Positions 16,438 to 25,588 of a stretch of 64,000 nt of DNA are shown here, piece after piece. The translations under genes were made by a program, and so were the position numbers. Each line of letters opens with the position of its first letter. Positions within the stretch are counted from its first letter, which is position 1. Below the pieces are notes generated by a model. The model was given only the letters and a program-made list of their open reading frames with translations, made no database searches and was not told the DNA's origin. The DNA comes from Oscillospiraceae bacterium (lineage in GTDB: Bacteria; Bacillota; Clostridia; Oscillospirales; Oscillospiraceae). Location of the stretch: NCBI GenBank assembly GCA_017436955.1, contig JAFSCD010000006.1, positions 1 through 64,000 on the forward strand, in the 5' to 3' direction.

Positions 16438-16508
16438 TGGCAGAGGGGTAGTTTCTCTCCCCCGGTCTGCCCTTTCGGGCATCCGACCCCCTCTGACGAG
16501 GGGGGTCG
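16438..16508. repeat. Dispersed hairpin repeat, copy 2
   Basis: Read on the minus strand it has a CCCCCTCGTCAGAGGGGG hairpin, a variable central stem TGCCC/GGGCA and a GGGGGAGAGAAACTACCCCTCT block. It sits between the tex stop codon and the tex terminator. Confidence 0.7.
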
Positions 16509-16516
16509 TGATACTA

Positions 16517-18643
16517 TTATTTCTTTACCTGCTTCATAGACAGGCTGATGCGCTGGCGCTTTTCATCCACATCCAGCACCACCACCTTCACGGTATCGCC
16601 CACCTTGACCACCTCGCTGGGATGGTTGACCCGGCGGTTTGCCACCTGGGAGATGTGTACCAGACCGTCCTGATGGACACCGATATCCACGAACACGCCA
16701 AAGTCGATAACGTTTCGCACCGTGCCGGTCAGCTCCATTCCGGGCTTCAAGTCCTTCAGCTCCAGCACGTCCTTGCGCAAAATGGGCTGGGGCAGCTCAT
16801 CACGGGGATCCCGACCGGGCTTGCTCAATTCTTTGGCGATGTCCACCAGGGTATGCTCACCGACGCCGCACTCTGCCGCTGCTTTGGCAACGCCGTAGCT
16901 TTCCAGCTTCTCCGGCAGCCGCGCCAGATCAGCGCCCAGAATACCGATCAGCTTTTTGGCGGCGGCATAGGACTCGGGATGCACGCCGGTATTGTCCAGA
17001 ATTTCCCCGCTCTCCGGCACACGCAGGAAGCCTGCGCACTGCTCAAAGGCCTTGGGACCCAGCTTCGGCACCTTCTTCAGCTGCGCGCGGTTGGTAAAGG
17101 GTCCGTTTTCCTCCCGGTACAGCACGATATTCTTCGCCGTGGCAGCGGTAAGACCGGACACCTGCTCCAGCAGGCTTCTGGATGCCGTGTTCACATCCAC
17201 GCCCACCGCGTTTACGCAATCCTCCACTACGCCGCCCAGAGCTGCATCCAGCTCCTTCTGGGGGCAATCGTGCTGATACTGACCCACGCCGATGGCCTTG
17301 GGGTCGATCTTTACCAGCTCCGCCAGCGGATCCTGCAAGCGCCGGGCGATGGACACCGCGCTGCGCAGATTTACATCGTAATCCGGGAATTCCTCTGCCG
17401 CCAGCGGCGATGCGGAATAAACGGAAGCGCCGGCTTCATTGACGATCATATAGCTGGCGTTGGGGAAATTTTGGAGCATTTCCACGGTCATCGCCTCGGT
17501 CTCCCGGGATGCGGTGCCGTTGCCGATAGCGATATGCACCACCTTATGCTTGCGCATCAGCGCGGACAGCACGGTGATGGCCTCCTGCTTTTTGCGCTCG
17601 TTGAAGGTGGGATAGACCACCGCCGTATCCAGCACCTTGCCTGTGGGATCAACCACCGCCACCTTGCAGCCGTTGCGGTAGCCGGGGTCAAGACCCATGG
17701 TGACGAAGCCCTTTACCGGCGGCTGCATCAGCAGCGGCTTTAAGTTCAGGGCGAAATTGCGGATGGCACCCTGGGCAGCGCGATCGGTCAGGTCACTGCG
17801 GATCTCTCGCTGCAAGGACGGGAAGATCAGCCGCTCGTAGGCATCCTCTGCCGCGGCGCGGACAAATGCGCTGATATGTGCGGTAGGCTTTAGCGCCGCA
17901 CGGCAGACCAATGCCGCGCCTTCATTCCCGGGCAGCGTCACATTGGGCTTCAGGAAGCCTTCCTTTTCTCCGCGGTTGATGGCAAGGATCTGGTGATCCA
18001 TCAGCCGGGAAATGCTTTGGCTGAAATCATAATACAGCCGGTAAACGCTGTCTGTGTCCGGATCCTCCGCCTTGCAGACCAGCACCGCTCTGCGGTTCAT
18101 CAGCTCACGCAGATTTTTGCGGATGGCAGCATCGTCGGAAAGATCCTCCGCAATAATATCAGACGCGCCGGCAAGCGCCTCCTCGACAGTATTTACGCCC
18201 TTTTCCGGGTCAACAAAGGCTTCCGCCAAGGCTGCCGGATCCTGCCCGTCCTGGGCAAAGATGACCGCCGCCAAAGGCTCCAGACCCTTCTCCCGGGCAA
18301 CAGAACCACGGGTGCGGCGCTTCTGCTTATAGGGACGGTACAGATCCTCCACCTCTGTCAGAATAGCGGCATTGTCAATGGCGTCAGACAGCTCCTGCGT
18401 CAGCTTCCCCTGATTTTCGATAGATTTCTTGACCTCGTCCTTGCGCTGCTGGAGATTGCGCAGGTATTCCAGCCTGGTCTGCAGATTGCGCAGCACCGTA
18501 TCGTCCATAGCGCCGTGCATTTCCTTACGGTACCGGGCGATGAAAGGGATGGAATTTCCCTCATCGATCAGGGCTATAACATTTTCCACATATTCTTGCT
18601 TCTGACCCAGCTCTTGAGACAGAATTTCAGCAATCGAAAGCAT
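16517..18643 (-). CDS. tex: Tex-family S1 RNA-binding transcription accessory protein
   Basis: The 708-residue protein has the full Tex layout: an N-terminal helical part (EILSQELGQKQEYVENVIAL), a YqgF/RuvC-like nuclease fold (VTMGLDPGYRNGCKVAVVDP), a helix-hairpin-helix pair (ASRSLLEQVSGLTAATAKNI) and a C-terminal S1 domain (GMELTGTVRNVIDFGVFVDI). Tex binds nucleic acids and influences transcription in many bacteria; its exact role is unsettled. ATG 18643 follows AAAGGAG by six bases and gives the usual family length; the open frame runs 67 codons further upstream without support. Confidence 0.95.
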   Translation of the reverse strand: MLSIAEILSQELGQKQEYVENVIALIDEGNSIPFIARYRKEMHGAMDDTVLRNLQTRLEYLRNLQQRKDEVKKSIENQGKLTQELSDAIDNAAILTEVEDLYRPYKQKRRTRGSVAREKGLEPLAAVIFAQDGQDPAALAEAFVDPEKGVNTVEEALAGASDIIAEDLSDDAAIRKNLRELMNRRAVLVCKAEDPDTDSVYRLYYDFSQSISRLMDHQILAINRGEKEGFLKPNVTLPGNEGAALVCRAALKPTAHISAFVRAAAEDAYERLIFPSLQREIRSDLTDRAAQGAIRNFALNLKPLLMQPPVKGFVTMGLDPGYRNGCKVAVVDPTGKVLDTAVVYPTFNERKKQEAITVLSALMRKHKVVHIAIGNGTASRETEAMTVEMLQNFPNASYMIVNEAGASVYSASPLAAEEFPDYDVNLRSAVSIARRLQDPLAELVKIDPKAIGVGQYQHDCPQKELDAALGGVVEDCVNAVGVDVNTASRSLLEQVSGLTAATAKNIVLYREENGPFTNRAQLKKVPKLGPKAFEQCAGFLRVPESGEILDNTGVHPESYAAAKKLIGILGADLARLPEKLESYGVAKAAAECGVGEHTLVDIAKELSKPGRDPRDELPQPILRKDVLELKDLKPGMELTGTVRNVIDFGVFVDIGVHQDGLVHISQVANRRVNHPSEVVKVGDTVKVVVLDVDEKRQRISLSMKQVKK

Positions 18644-18757
18644 AGTATGCTCCTTTCTCCCATTTCTTTGCTTATCATACCACAAAATGGGAGAAATGAA
18701 AAGAAAAACATGTGGATTTTGCCACCGCAAAAGTGCAGAAAAAAGGAAAAATAATGT

Positions 18758-18786
18758 TTGACAAATGGGAAAATAGCCATTATAAT
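18758..18786 (+). promoter_or_regulatory. Consensus promoter of yceD-rpmF
   Basis: TTGACA, 17 bases, TATAAT: a perfect housekeeping promoter 32 bases before the yceD start. Confidence 0.9.
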
Positions 18787-18818
18787 ATGAAGGCACGATT
18801 GCGTAGAGGAGGGAAAGT

Positions 18819-19319
18819 ATGCTTCTGGGACTGTCCACCATCATTGACTGCCCGGGTGCGAGCCTTCCGTTTTCTGCCAGTGTGGATCTGAGCGATCTTC
18901 AGTACGGTCAGTGCTACCCGGTGTCCGAGCCGGTGCAGATTTCCGGCACGGTAAGAAATACCGCCGGCGTTCTGGTAATGACCGGTCATATCAGCACCAC
19001 CATCCACGGCATCTGTGACCGCTGCGCCACAGCCTTCGATCAGGACATTTCCATTCCCGTCGACGTGGTTTTGGTAACAGAGCTGATCAACGAAGAAAAC
19101 GAAGATGAAACCGTGTTCCCTTTAGAGGGTGACAGCGCCGATCTGGAAGACATCGTCCGCACGATCTTCGTGCTGAATATGGATTCCAAATTGCTGTGCA
19201 AGCCGGATTGCAAGGGTCTTTGCTGCCGCTGCGGCAAGAACCTGAACATCGAGCCCTGCATTTGCGAGAAGGAGCTGGATCCCCGTTTCGCTGCTTTGAA
19301 GCAGCTTCTCGAGAAGTAA
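18819..19319 (+). CDS. yceD: YceD/DUF177-family protein
   Basis: The 166-residue protein has the YceD signature: a beta-rich N-terminal half, ICDRCATAF in the middle and a C-terminal CKPDCKGLCCRCGKNLN with four Cys. YceD is linked to 23S rRNA accumulation and is almost always encoded right before rpmF, as here (50 bases apart, one promoter). GAGGAGGG precedes the ATG by five bases. In this protein the Cys pairs are complete, consistent with metal binding. Confidence 0.93.
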   Translation: MLLGLSTIIDCPGASLPFSASVDLSDLQYGQCYPVSEPVQISGTVRNTAGVLVMTGHISTTIHGICDRCATAFDQDISIPVDVVLVTELINEENEDETVFPLEGDSADLEDIVRTIFVLNMDSKLLCKPDCKGLCCRCGKNLNIEPCICEKELDPRFAALKQLLEK

Positions 19320-19369
19320 ACCCATAAACGAATGCTGTCAAAAGCAGTTTGATCAAGGAGGTGTCATCC

Positions 19370-19555
19370 ATGGCTGTCCCTAAGTGTAAAGTATCCAAGG
19401 CCCGTCGCGATAAGCGCCGTGGCGGCAACTGGAAGCTGTCCGCTCCCAGCGTAACCGTATGCTCCAAGTGCGGTGAGCCCGTTATGCCCCACAGAGCTTG
19501 CAAGGCTTGCGGTAACTACAACGGCCGTCAGGTCCTGGCCGCCAAGGCTGACTAA
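19370..19555 (+). CDS. rpmF: 50S ribosomal protein L32
   Basis: The 61-residue protein MAVPKCKVSKARRDKRRGGN with zinc-knuckle Cys pairs (CSKCGEP and CKACGNY) is L32 of the zinc-binding type. AAGGAGGTG lies seven bases before ATG 19370; the frame is open from 19349. It is cotranscribed with yceD and ends at a strong terminator. Confidence 0.98.
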   Translation: MAVPKCKVSKARRDKRRGGNWKLSAPSVTVCSKCGEPVMPHRACKACGNYNGRQVLAAKAD

Positions 19556-19570
19556 GGCAGGAAAAATACA

Positions 19571-19603
19571 AGAGGAAGGTTAATTTACCTTCCTCTTTTT
19601 CCT
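19571..19603 (+). terminator. Terminator of yceD-rpmF
   Basis: AGAGGAAGGT/ACCTTCCTCT followed by a T-rich tail. Confidence 0.92.
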
Positions 19604-19611
19604 TTTTGTGG

Positions 19612-19640
19612 TTGACTATTAGGAATCGCTGTGTTATGCT
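19612..19640 (+). promoter_or_regulatory. Promoter of the alpha-galactosidase gene
   Basis: TTGACT, 17 bases, TATGCT. It supports the start at 19669 rather than 19606. Confidence 0.75.
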
Positions 19641-19668
19641 CACAAAAAATGCAATGGAGGGAACCTCT

Positions 19669-21489
19669 ATGCGTGGAAGTTTGTGCTATAACGGCAAGAA
19701 AATAATGCTCACTCCCGGTATTCAGTCGGTCGCCGACGGCTTAGTGGCAGATTTGCAGTGCCGCAGCATAGGTGATAACGCAGAATTTGCGGTTTTGTAT
19801 CTAAAAAACATCGGCAACACCAATAGTGGGCAGATTACCGCTGTGAAAACCGTGGATCTGAATATCCCCTGCTCCCAAAAGCCTCAGTATCACAGCCTGC
19901 GAGGCGATTCCAAAGGTGCGGAAAGCTTTATGCCCATCGACTTTACGTTGACAGAAAGCTATCACGAAGAGCCTAAAGGCGGTCGCTCCTCCTGCACCAC
20001 GGGCTTTCCTTACTTTGACCTGAGCTATGACGGCAAGACAGATGTTTTCGCCATCGGCTGGACCGGACAGTGGAGCAAAGATATTTTCCCCACCGATGAC
20101 GGCTTCTGCGTACAGATCGGTCTGTGCGACTGCGACTTTTATCTGCTTCCCGGAGAGGAAGTACGCTTCCCCTCTGTGCTGATCGTCCACGGAAAGGATG
20201 CTGCCAGTGCAAGGCGTTCCTTCCGCCGCACACTCCGGGAAGAGTTTTCCCCCAAGAAGCGCTTTGGCACTGATCCCCAGCTTCCGGTGGCTGTGCAGTG
20301 CTTTGACCGGTATTTCTACGCACCGGGCAGTGATCTTACTCTGGATGCCAGCTGGGCTACCGAGCAGGGGCAACGGCGTACCATTGAAGCCGCTTCCAGG
20401 ATCGGGCAAATCGACACCGTCTGGATCGATGCCGCCTGGTTTACAAAGGGCTATGCCGGCGGCGTAGGCAACTACACCTGCGCCGAGGGTTTTCCCAACG
20501 GTCTGCAGCCGGTTTCCGACTATGCCCACAAAAACGGAATGCGTTTTTTGATTTGGTTTGAACCGGAACGGTGTGATATTGGTACCCAATGGAACGCTTT
20601 TGAGCCCAATCTCTTAAAAATCGACGAAACCTATCCCCACACCTTGGTCAATTTGGGCGATGACGGTGCGCGGCAGCGAATGACCGACAATCTGATCCGC
20701 TTGATCGGCGAATACGGTATCGACATTTACCGCCAGGATTTCAATGTAGAGCCGCTGCCGTTTTGGCGTGCAAACGATGTAGAAGGTCGTACGGGCATCA
20801 CGGAAATGAAATACGTGGCAGGTCTTTACAAGATGTGGGATCGGCTGCTGGCAACCTTCCCCCACCTGCTGATCGACAACTGCGCCAGCGGCGGCCGTCG
20901 GCTGGATCTGGAGCTATGTATGCGCTCCGTAACCTTGTGGCGCAGCGATACCGGCTGTCATCCCGATGGCACGGAATACCGCACGTCCATCTGGAATCAC
21001 AACCAGATCTTAGGGCTCAGCGAGTATATCCCCTATCACGCCTGCGCCATTTGGGAGCCGGATGCCTACATCGTCCGCTCCTCTGCCACCCAGGGGATCG
21101 CCTGCAATTTTGATATTTTTAATCCTAATTTTGACTTTTCCCTTGCCCAAAAGAGTATTGGCGAAGTGCAGCAGTTAAAGCATTACTGGAACGGCGATTT
21201 CTATCCCCTTACCGAGGCGACCCTGGATGAAAGCGTATGGTCTGCCTACCAGCTGGCGTTGCCGGATTCCGGCGCGGTATATGTGTTCCGCAGAGGACAC
21301 AGTAATGACAGCAAGAAGGTCTTTTCCCTCAATGCTCTGGATGCAGACAAGCAGTATCGCCTTACCTTCACCGACGAGAATTTCAACAGTTGGGAAGAAA
21401 CCCACAGCGGTCAAGCCTTGCTTTCCGGTTTGGAAGTTTCCATCAAAACCCCTCGAAGCAGTATGGTTATCACCTATCGGGAAGCATAA
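19669..21489 (+). CDS. GH36-family alpha-galactosidase
   Basis: The 606-residue cytoplasmic enzyme should hydrolyse alpha-galactosides such as melibiose or raffinose products. The N-terminal ~200 residues are a beta supersandwich. The barrel begins near IDTVWIDAAWF, with IWFEPERC further on. The likely nucleophile is Asp357 in IYRQDFNVEP and the acid/base is Asp427 in LWRSDTGC. Their 70-residue spacing and the NCASGGRRLDLE motif between them fit GH36. The ATG at 19669 has GGAGGG seven bases upstream and lies after the promoter. No transporter or regulator gene is adjacent. Confidence 0.88.
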   Translation: MRGSLCYNGKKIMLTPGIQSVADGLVADLQCRSIGDNAEFAVLYLKNIGNTNSGQITAVKTVDLNIPCSQKPQYHSLRGDSKGAESFMPIDFTLTESYHEEPKGGRSSCTTGFPYFDLSYDGKTDVFAIGWTGQWSKDIFPTDDGFCVQIGLCDCDFYLLPGEEVRFPSVLIVHGKDAASARRSFRRTLREEFSPKKRFGTDPQLPVAVQCFDRYFYAPGSDLTLDASWATEQGQRRTIEAASRIGQIDTVWIDAAWFTKGYAGGVGNYTCAEGFPNGLQPVSDYAHKNGMRFLIWFEPERCDIGTQWNAFEPNLLKIDETYPHTLVNLGDDGARQRMTDNLIRLIGEYGIDIYRQDFNVEPLPFWRANDVEGRTGITEMKYVAGLYKMWDRLLATFPHLLIDNCASGGRRLDLELCMRSVTLWRSDTGCHPDGTEYRTSIWNHNQILGLSEYIPYHACAIWEPDAYIVRSSATQGIACNFDIFNPNFDFSLAQKSIGEVQQLKHYWNGDFYPLTEATLDESVWSAYQLALPDSGAVYVFRRGHSNDSKKVFSLNALDADKQYRLTFTDENFNSWEETHSGQALLSGLEVSIKTPRSSMVITYREA

Positions 21490-21516
21490 AAAGACACGCC
21501 CTTGGGCGTGTCTTTT
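21489..21516. terminator. Bidirectional terminator
   Basis: AAAAGACACGCCC/GGGCGTGTCTTTT between convergent genes. Confidence 0.9.
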
Positions 21517-22480
21517 ATATTCTTGCGTCCGGGAAATACGTTTTCACAAAGTCCACGTCGTTGACCTGAAATGTCCTGCCGTTCAAATGGTTCAGAGCGC
21601 CGGCATCAGTGGTAAAGGTAAAGGTCAGCTTGTAAGAATACAACGCCTGATAATTTCTTCCGGACTGCTTATCCAGCTTCCCGTACTTGCCGTCTCCCAG
21701 CAAGGGATGTCCGGCATGGGCAAATTGGGCGCGAATTTGATGCGTTCTGCCGGTGATCAGCTCACATTCCACCAGCGACAGCCCCTTTGCCGATGCCAGC
21801 ACCCGATAATTGGTCTGGCAGGTTTTCGCGCCGGTCTGGGGCGTATCCGTTACGAACACCCGGTTCTTCTTGGCATCCTTGAAAAGATAGCCACGGAGAC
21901 TTCCCTCTTTGGGTCTTGGTGTGCCCTCCACGATGGCAAGATACCGCTTGTCCAGTTCCCGATCCTTGATCTTCTGATTCATCACACGCAGTGCTTCCGC
22001 AGTTTTCGCCGCAATAACGATACCGCCGGTATTGCGGTCGATCCGGTTGCACAGCGCCGGTGTGAAGGCATTTTCTCCCCGGGGACTCCACTCCTTCTTC
22101 TGGTACAGATACGCCTGAATATGGTCGATCAGCGTTCTTCCGTACTCGGCACCATCGTGGGGATGGACGGCCTGACCGGGTCGCTTGTCCACAAGAAGGA
22201 TCTGGTCATCCTCGTAGACGATATTCAGCTTTGGGGCAGCAACGGTCAGATAGGCGTTGTCCTCCCGGGGCTTGTCGAAAAATTCATCGTTGATATACAG
22301 CTGCAGCACATCACCGGTCTGCAGGCGCATATCCCTCTGGGCGCGGCCGCCGTTGCACTTGATCCGCTTCAGGCGGATGTATTTCTGCGCCAGCGAAGCC
22401 GGCAGCAGCGGCACAGCCTTGGCAAGAAACCGATCCAGCCGCTGATTCGCATCATTGGCACCGATGGTAAACTCTCTCAT
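21515..22480 (-). CDS. RluA-family 23S rRNA pseudouridine synthase
   Basis: The 321-residue protein has an N-terminal S4 domain (ANQRLDRFLAKAV onward) and an RluA catalytic domain with Asp in NRIDRNTGGIV and the later GRTHQIRAQFAH motif. It converts uridines of 23S rRNA to pseudouridine; the RluC/RluD group is most likely. The start codon overlaps the hprK stop by four bases (ATGA), so the two are translationally coupled and transcribed from the hprK promoter. Confidence 0.93.
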   Translation of the reverse strand: MREFTIGANDANQRLDRFLAKAVPLLPASLAQKYIRLKRIKCNGGRAQRDMRLQTGDVLQLYINDEFFDKPREDNAYLTVAAPKLNIVYEDDQILLVDKRPGQAVHPHDGAEYGRTLIDHIQAYLYQKKEWSPRGENAFTPALCNRIDRNTGGIVIAAKTAEALRVMNQKIKDRELDKRYLAIVEGTPRPKEGSLRGYLFKDAKKNRVFVTDTPQTGAKTCQTNYRVLASAKGLSLVECELITGRTHQIRAQFAHAGHPLLGDGKYGKLDKQSGRNYQALYSYKLTFTFTTDAGALNHLNGRTFQVNDVDFVKTYFPDARI

Positions 22481-23424
22481 TCCTGCTGCCTCGCACTCTC
22501 CTCGTAGTGGCGGTTGATCTGCTCGGTAAATTCCAGCGCCGGGTTGTAGCCCATTTTCCGCTGGCGGTTGTTCATGGCAGCCACCTCCAGGATCACCGCC
22601 AGATTACGACCCGGGGTGACGGGAATGGTATTCATGGGGATCTTAACGCCCAGAATTTCCATAAAATCTTCTTCCGCGCCCAGCCGGTCATAGGCAACGT
22701 TGTTGTTCCAGGGCACGATATTTACCACAAGGTTGATCTCGTTTTCCGCCTTGACAGCGCCCATACCGAACAGCTTCGCCACATTGATAATGCCGATGCC
22801 GCGCATTTCCACGTAATTGCGGATCAGCGCCGGCGCCGTGCCGGACAGAGAATTGCTGGAGATCTTGCGGATCTCCACCGCATCGTCGGCGATCAGGCGG
22901 TGACCTCGCTTGACCAGCTCCACAGCGGTCTCACTTTTGCCGATACCGCTGTCACCGATCAGCAGCAAGCCTTCGCCGTAGACCTCCATCAGCACGCCGT
23001 GGCGTGTGATACGGGGTGCCAGAGCCGCGCGCAGATAGGTGATGATATCCGAAATAATGGTACTGGTGGACTGCTTGGTGCGCAGCACCGTAATATTATG
23101 CTTCTTCGCCATTTCCATGCACTCGGCAGAAGGCGGAATATCCCGGGCGATCAGCAGTGCCGGGACTTTATAGGAAAACAGCCGGTCAAAGGTAACGAGC
23201 CGCTCTGCCGCCGTCAGCTTTTCCAGATAGCTCATCTCCACGTTGCCCATCACCTGCAGACGCACCGGCTCAAAGTGGTCAAAGTAACCTGCCACCTGCA
23301 GACCGGGTCTGGAAACGTCCTGCACCGTCAGGCAAATGGATGCATAATCCGTAGCCGCGAAAGCGATCTCCAGATGAAATTCCTCTGCCAATTCGGCAAG
23401 GGGTACGCTGTAAATCTCGTCCAA
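22477..23424 (-). CDS. hprK: HPr kinase/phosphorylase
   Basis: HprK phosphorylates HPr at the regulatory serine and controls carbon catabolite repression. The 315-residue protein has the P-loop GDSGIGKSE and the signature VEMRGIGIINV, and its length is typical. I chose the TTG at 23424: GGAAGGAG lies eight bases upstream, it yields the usual N-terminus, and the promoter at 23453-23481 excludes the longer frame up to 23538. rluA-like gene follows with a four-base overlap. Confidence 0.95.
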   Translation of the reverse strand: MDEIYSVPLAELAEEFHLEIAFAATDYASICLTVQDVSRPGLQVAGYFDHFEPVRLQVMGNVEMSYLEKLTAAERLVTFDRLFSYKVPALLIARDIPPSAECMEMAKKHNITVLRTKQSTSTIISDIITYLRAALAPRITRHGVLMEVYGEGLLLIGDSGIGKSETAVELVKRGHRLIADDAVEIRKISSNSLSGTAPALIRNYVEMRGIGIINVAKLFGMGAVKAENEINLVVNIVPWNNNVAYDRLGAEEDFMEILGVKIPMNTIPVTPGRNLAVILEVAAMNNRQRKMGYNPALEFTEQINRHYEESARQQE

Positions 23425-23452
23425 AGCGATCACTCCTTCCTGGAATATCCCC

Positions 23453-23481
23453 ATTATACCTGTATTTTGAAATAATAGCAA
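23453..23481 (-). promoter_or_regulatory. Promoter of hprK
   Basis: On the minus strand TTGCTA, 17 bases, TATAAT. Confidence 0.75.
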
Positions 23482-23509
23482 TATAATTTTAAAAAATCGA
23501 AAAAAACAC

Positions 23510-23538
23510 TTGCTTTTTTCTACAAACTTTGGTATCAT
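23510..23538 (+). promoter_or_regulatory. Promoter of rpmB
   Basis: TTGCTT, 17 bases, TATCAT; divergent from the hprK promoter. Confidence 0.6.
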
Positions 23539-23599
23539 ATGAAAGCGCCTGCGAAAGGCGGTATTTTTGAGATTATTATGGAGATAGGAGGTGCAGTGA

Positions 23600-23788
23600 A
23601 TGGCTAAGTGTGATTATTGTGGCAAGGGCGTGACCTTCGGCATTAAGGTTTCCCATTCCCACAGACGCTCCAACCGTACCTGGAAGCCCAATGTTAAGCG
23701 TGTTAAGGCGGTTGTCAACGGTACTCCGTGCCATGTGTATGCTTGTACCAGATGCCTCCGTTCCAACAAGGTTGAGCGGGCTGTCTGA
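23600..23788 (+). CDS. rpmB: 50S ribosomal protein L28
   Basis: The 62-residue protein MAKCDYCGKGVTFGIKVSHS has the L28 pattern with two Cys pairs (CDYC, CTRC) and NRTWKPNVKRV. ATAGGAGGTG precedes the ATG by seven bases. It is monocistronic. Confidence 0.98.
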   Translation: MAKCDYCGKGVTFGIKVSHSHRRSNRTWKPNVKRVKAVVNGTPCHVYACTRCLRSNKVERAV

Positions 23789-23807
23789 TATGCATTCTGC
23801 CACCATT

Positions 23808-23838
23808 ACGGCATTGCTTCGGCAATGCCGTTTTTGTG
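23808..23838 (+). terminator. Terminator of rpmB
   Basis: ACGGCATTGC/GCAATGCCGT followed by TTTTGTGTTTT. Confidence 0.92.
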
Positions 23839-23851
23839 TTTTATAGAGAAA

Positions 23852-23964
23852 AGTCTCCCCTGTGTAAGGGGAGGTGGCAAAAATCTTTGATTTTTGGCGG
23901 AGGGATTGTCAATCCCCCAGTCAGCCTAATTGGCTGACAGCCCCCTTTACACAAGGGGGCCTTA
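23852..23964. repeat. Dispersed hairpin repeat, copy 3 (most complete)
   Basis: Five hairpins in a row: CTCCCC/GGGGAG (23855-23873), CAAAAATC/GATTTTTG, GGAGGGATTG/CAATCCCCC, the variable GTCAGCC/GGCTGAC (23920-23938) and CCCCCTT/AAGGGGG. It ends just past the gpsA stop codon. The second stem here equals the variable stem of copy 1. Confidence 0.85.
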
Positions 23965-23966
23965 AT

Positions 23967-24965
23967 TTACTGCCAGCCGGAGTCCTCGGATTCCGGTTTT
24001 TTGCTTCTGTGCAGCAGGGCGGCAACGACCTGCGCCGCCTCCTTGCCCTCATACAGTACGGCATAAGCCGCCCCGATAATAGGCATTTCCACATTCAGCT
24101 TCTTCGCCAGCTGATACGCCGACTTGGTGGCGTAATAGCCTTCCACAACGGCGCCCACCTCGTCCATCGCCTGCCGGGGAGTCTTGCCCTGTCCGATCAG
24201 GATGCCGGCACGGCGGTTACGGGAGTGCATTGAGGTGCAGGTAACGATCAGATCACCCACGCCGGAAAGACCGGCTACGGTATCCTTATTCGCCCCCAGC
24301 GCCACGCCCAGCCGGGCGATCTCCGTCAAGCCCCGGGTCATCAGCATAGCCTTGGTATTGTCGCCATAGCCCAGACCGTCGGTAACACCGGCGCACAGGG
24401 CGATCACATTCTTCAGCGCCGCGCCCAGCTCCGCGCCTACGGCATCCGGGCTGGTATACACACGCAGCACATCGGACATAAAGGCGTCCTGCACCAGCTC
24501 TGCCAGCGCCCGATCCTCGCAGGCCGCCACGCAGCCGGTGGGGATATCCGCCACCACTTCCTCGGCGTGGCTGGGACCGGTCAGTACCACGACGGGTCTG
24601 CCGGTTTCCTGCTGCACCACCTGGCTCATACGGTTCAGTGTGCCTTCCTCAATGCCTTTGGCAACGGACACCAGCACAGCATCCGCATCCAGATGCGGCG
24701 CGATGCCCCGGCACACACTGCGAATGGGGAACGACGGGCAGGCAACCACAACGATCTTACAGCCGGCAACGCAGCCGTAATCGCCGCTGATCTCCATTCC
24801 CTCCGGCAGTACCGCACCGGGCAGCCGGGGATTGACACGGTCAGAGCGCATCTGGTCGATCAGCTCTGTTTCAAACGTCCACATAGTGACGTGGTGACCG
24901 TTTTTATGCAGCCGGATCGCCAGGGCTGTACCCCAGGCACCGCTGCCCACAACTGCAACCTTCAT
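23967..24965 (-). CDS. gpsA: NAD(P)H-dependent glycerol-3-phosphate dehydrogenase
   Basis: GpsA reduces dihydroxyacetone phosphate to sn-glycerol-3-phosphate for phospholipids. The 332-residue protein has the Rossmann loop VVGSGAWGTALA, VSVAKGIEEGTL, GPSHAEEV, the catalytic Lys in AALKNVIALCAGVTDGLGYG and NTKAMLMTRGL. It overlaps plsY by four bases and forms the operon der-plsY-gpsA; PlsY uses its product in the next step. Confidence 0.97.
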   Translation of the reverse strand: MKVAVVGSGAWGTALAIRLHKNGHHVTMWTFETELIDQMRSDRVNPRLPGAVLPEGMEISGDYGCVAGCKIVVVACPSFPIRSVCRGIAPHLDADAVLVSVAKGIEEGTLNRMSQVVQQETGRPVVVLTGPSHAEEVVADIPTGCVAACEDRALAELVQDAFMSDVLRVYTSPDAVGAELGAALKNVIALCAGVTDGLGYGDNTKAMLMTRGLTEIARLGVALGANKDTVAGLSGVGDLIVTCTSMHSRNRRAGILIGQGKTPRQAMDEVGAVVEGYYATKSAYQLAKKLNVEMPIIGAAYAVLYEGKEAAQVVAALLHRSKKPESEDSGWQ

Positions 24966-25585
24966 TTGCTCTTTCCTTTCTGAAACAAATTTGTTTTCCG
25001 CTCTGTGCCGCTGATGAGCCGGGCAATATTGCTACGGTGCATAAACACCGCCAGCGCTGCCATGGCAGCACTGCAGGCTACCACCGGCCAGTTACCCCAA
25101 TAGGAAACCGCCAGACCGATACCGAAGGCGGCTGCCGCGCACACGGAGCCCAAAGAAACATAGCCGCTGATGACGTAAATCACGGCAAACACCGCCAAAA
25201 TCAGCAGCGCAACGCGCCAATCCAGCATAAGCGCAATAAACAGTCCGCTTAAGATACCCTTGCCGCCCCGGAAGCCCAGCAGCGCCGGGAAAGTATGCCC
25301 CAGCATCACAGCCAATCCGCCAATGGCAGCGCCCACGGCGTAGCAGCCATAGGGCTTCAGCAGCAAGCCGGCGGTCAGGCAGGCAAGCACCGCCTTACCG
25401 GCGTCGATCAGCACCACGCCCAGCGCCTTGCCGGCGCCGTAATTGCGGACAAAATTGGTAAGTCCTGCGTTGCCACTACCGTGGGAACGCACGTCATCGT
25501 GCAGCAGCGCCGACATACACACCGCGCCGTTGAGATTTCCCAGCAGATAGCCGGTCAGTATGCCGACCAAAATGCTCAGCCACAT
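24962..25585 (-). CDS. plsY: Glycerol-3-phosphate acyltransferase PlsY
   Basis: This 207-residue integral membrane enzyme transfers acyl groups from acyl-phosphate to glycerol-3-phosphate. Its active-site loops are visible: SHGSGNAGLTN near residue 35, GHTFPALLGFRGGKG near 95, and a third cytoplasmic loop. The ribosome site AAGGAGG lies inside the end of der, three bases before this start, and gpsA overlaps its stop. The arrangement supplies substrate and acyltransferase together. Confidence 0.96.
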   Translation of the reverse strand: MWLSILVGILTGYLLGNLNGAVCMSALLHDDVRSHGSGNAGLTNFVRNYGAGKALGVVLIDAGKAVLACLTAGLLLKPYGCYAVGAAIGGLAVMLGHTFPALLGFRGGKGILSGLFIALMLDWRVALLILAVFAVIYVISGYVSLGSVCAAAAFGIGLAVSYWGNWPVVACSAAMAALAVFMHRSNIARLISGTERKTNLFQKGKSK

Positions 25586-25588
25586 ACT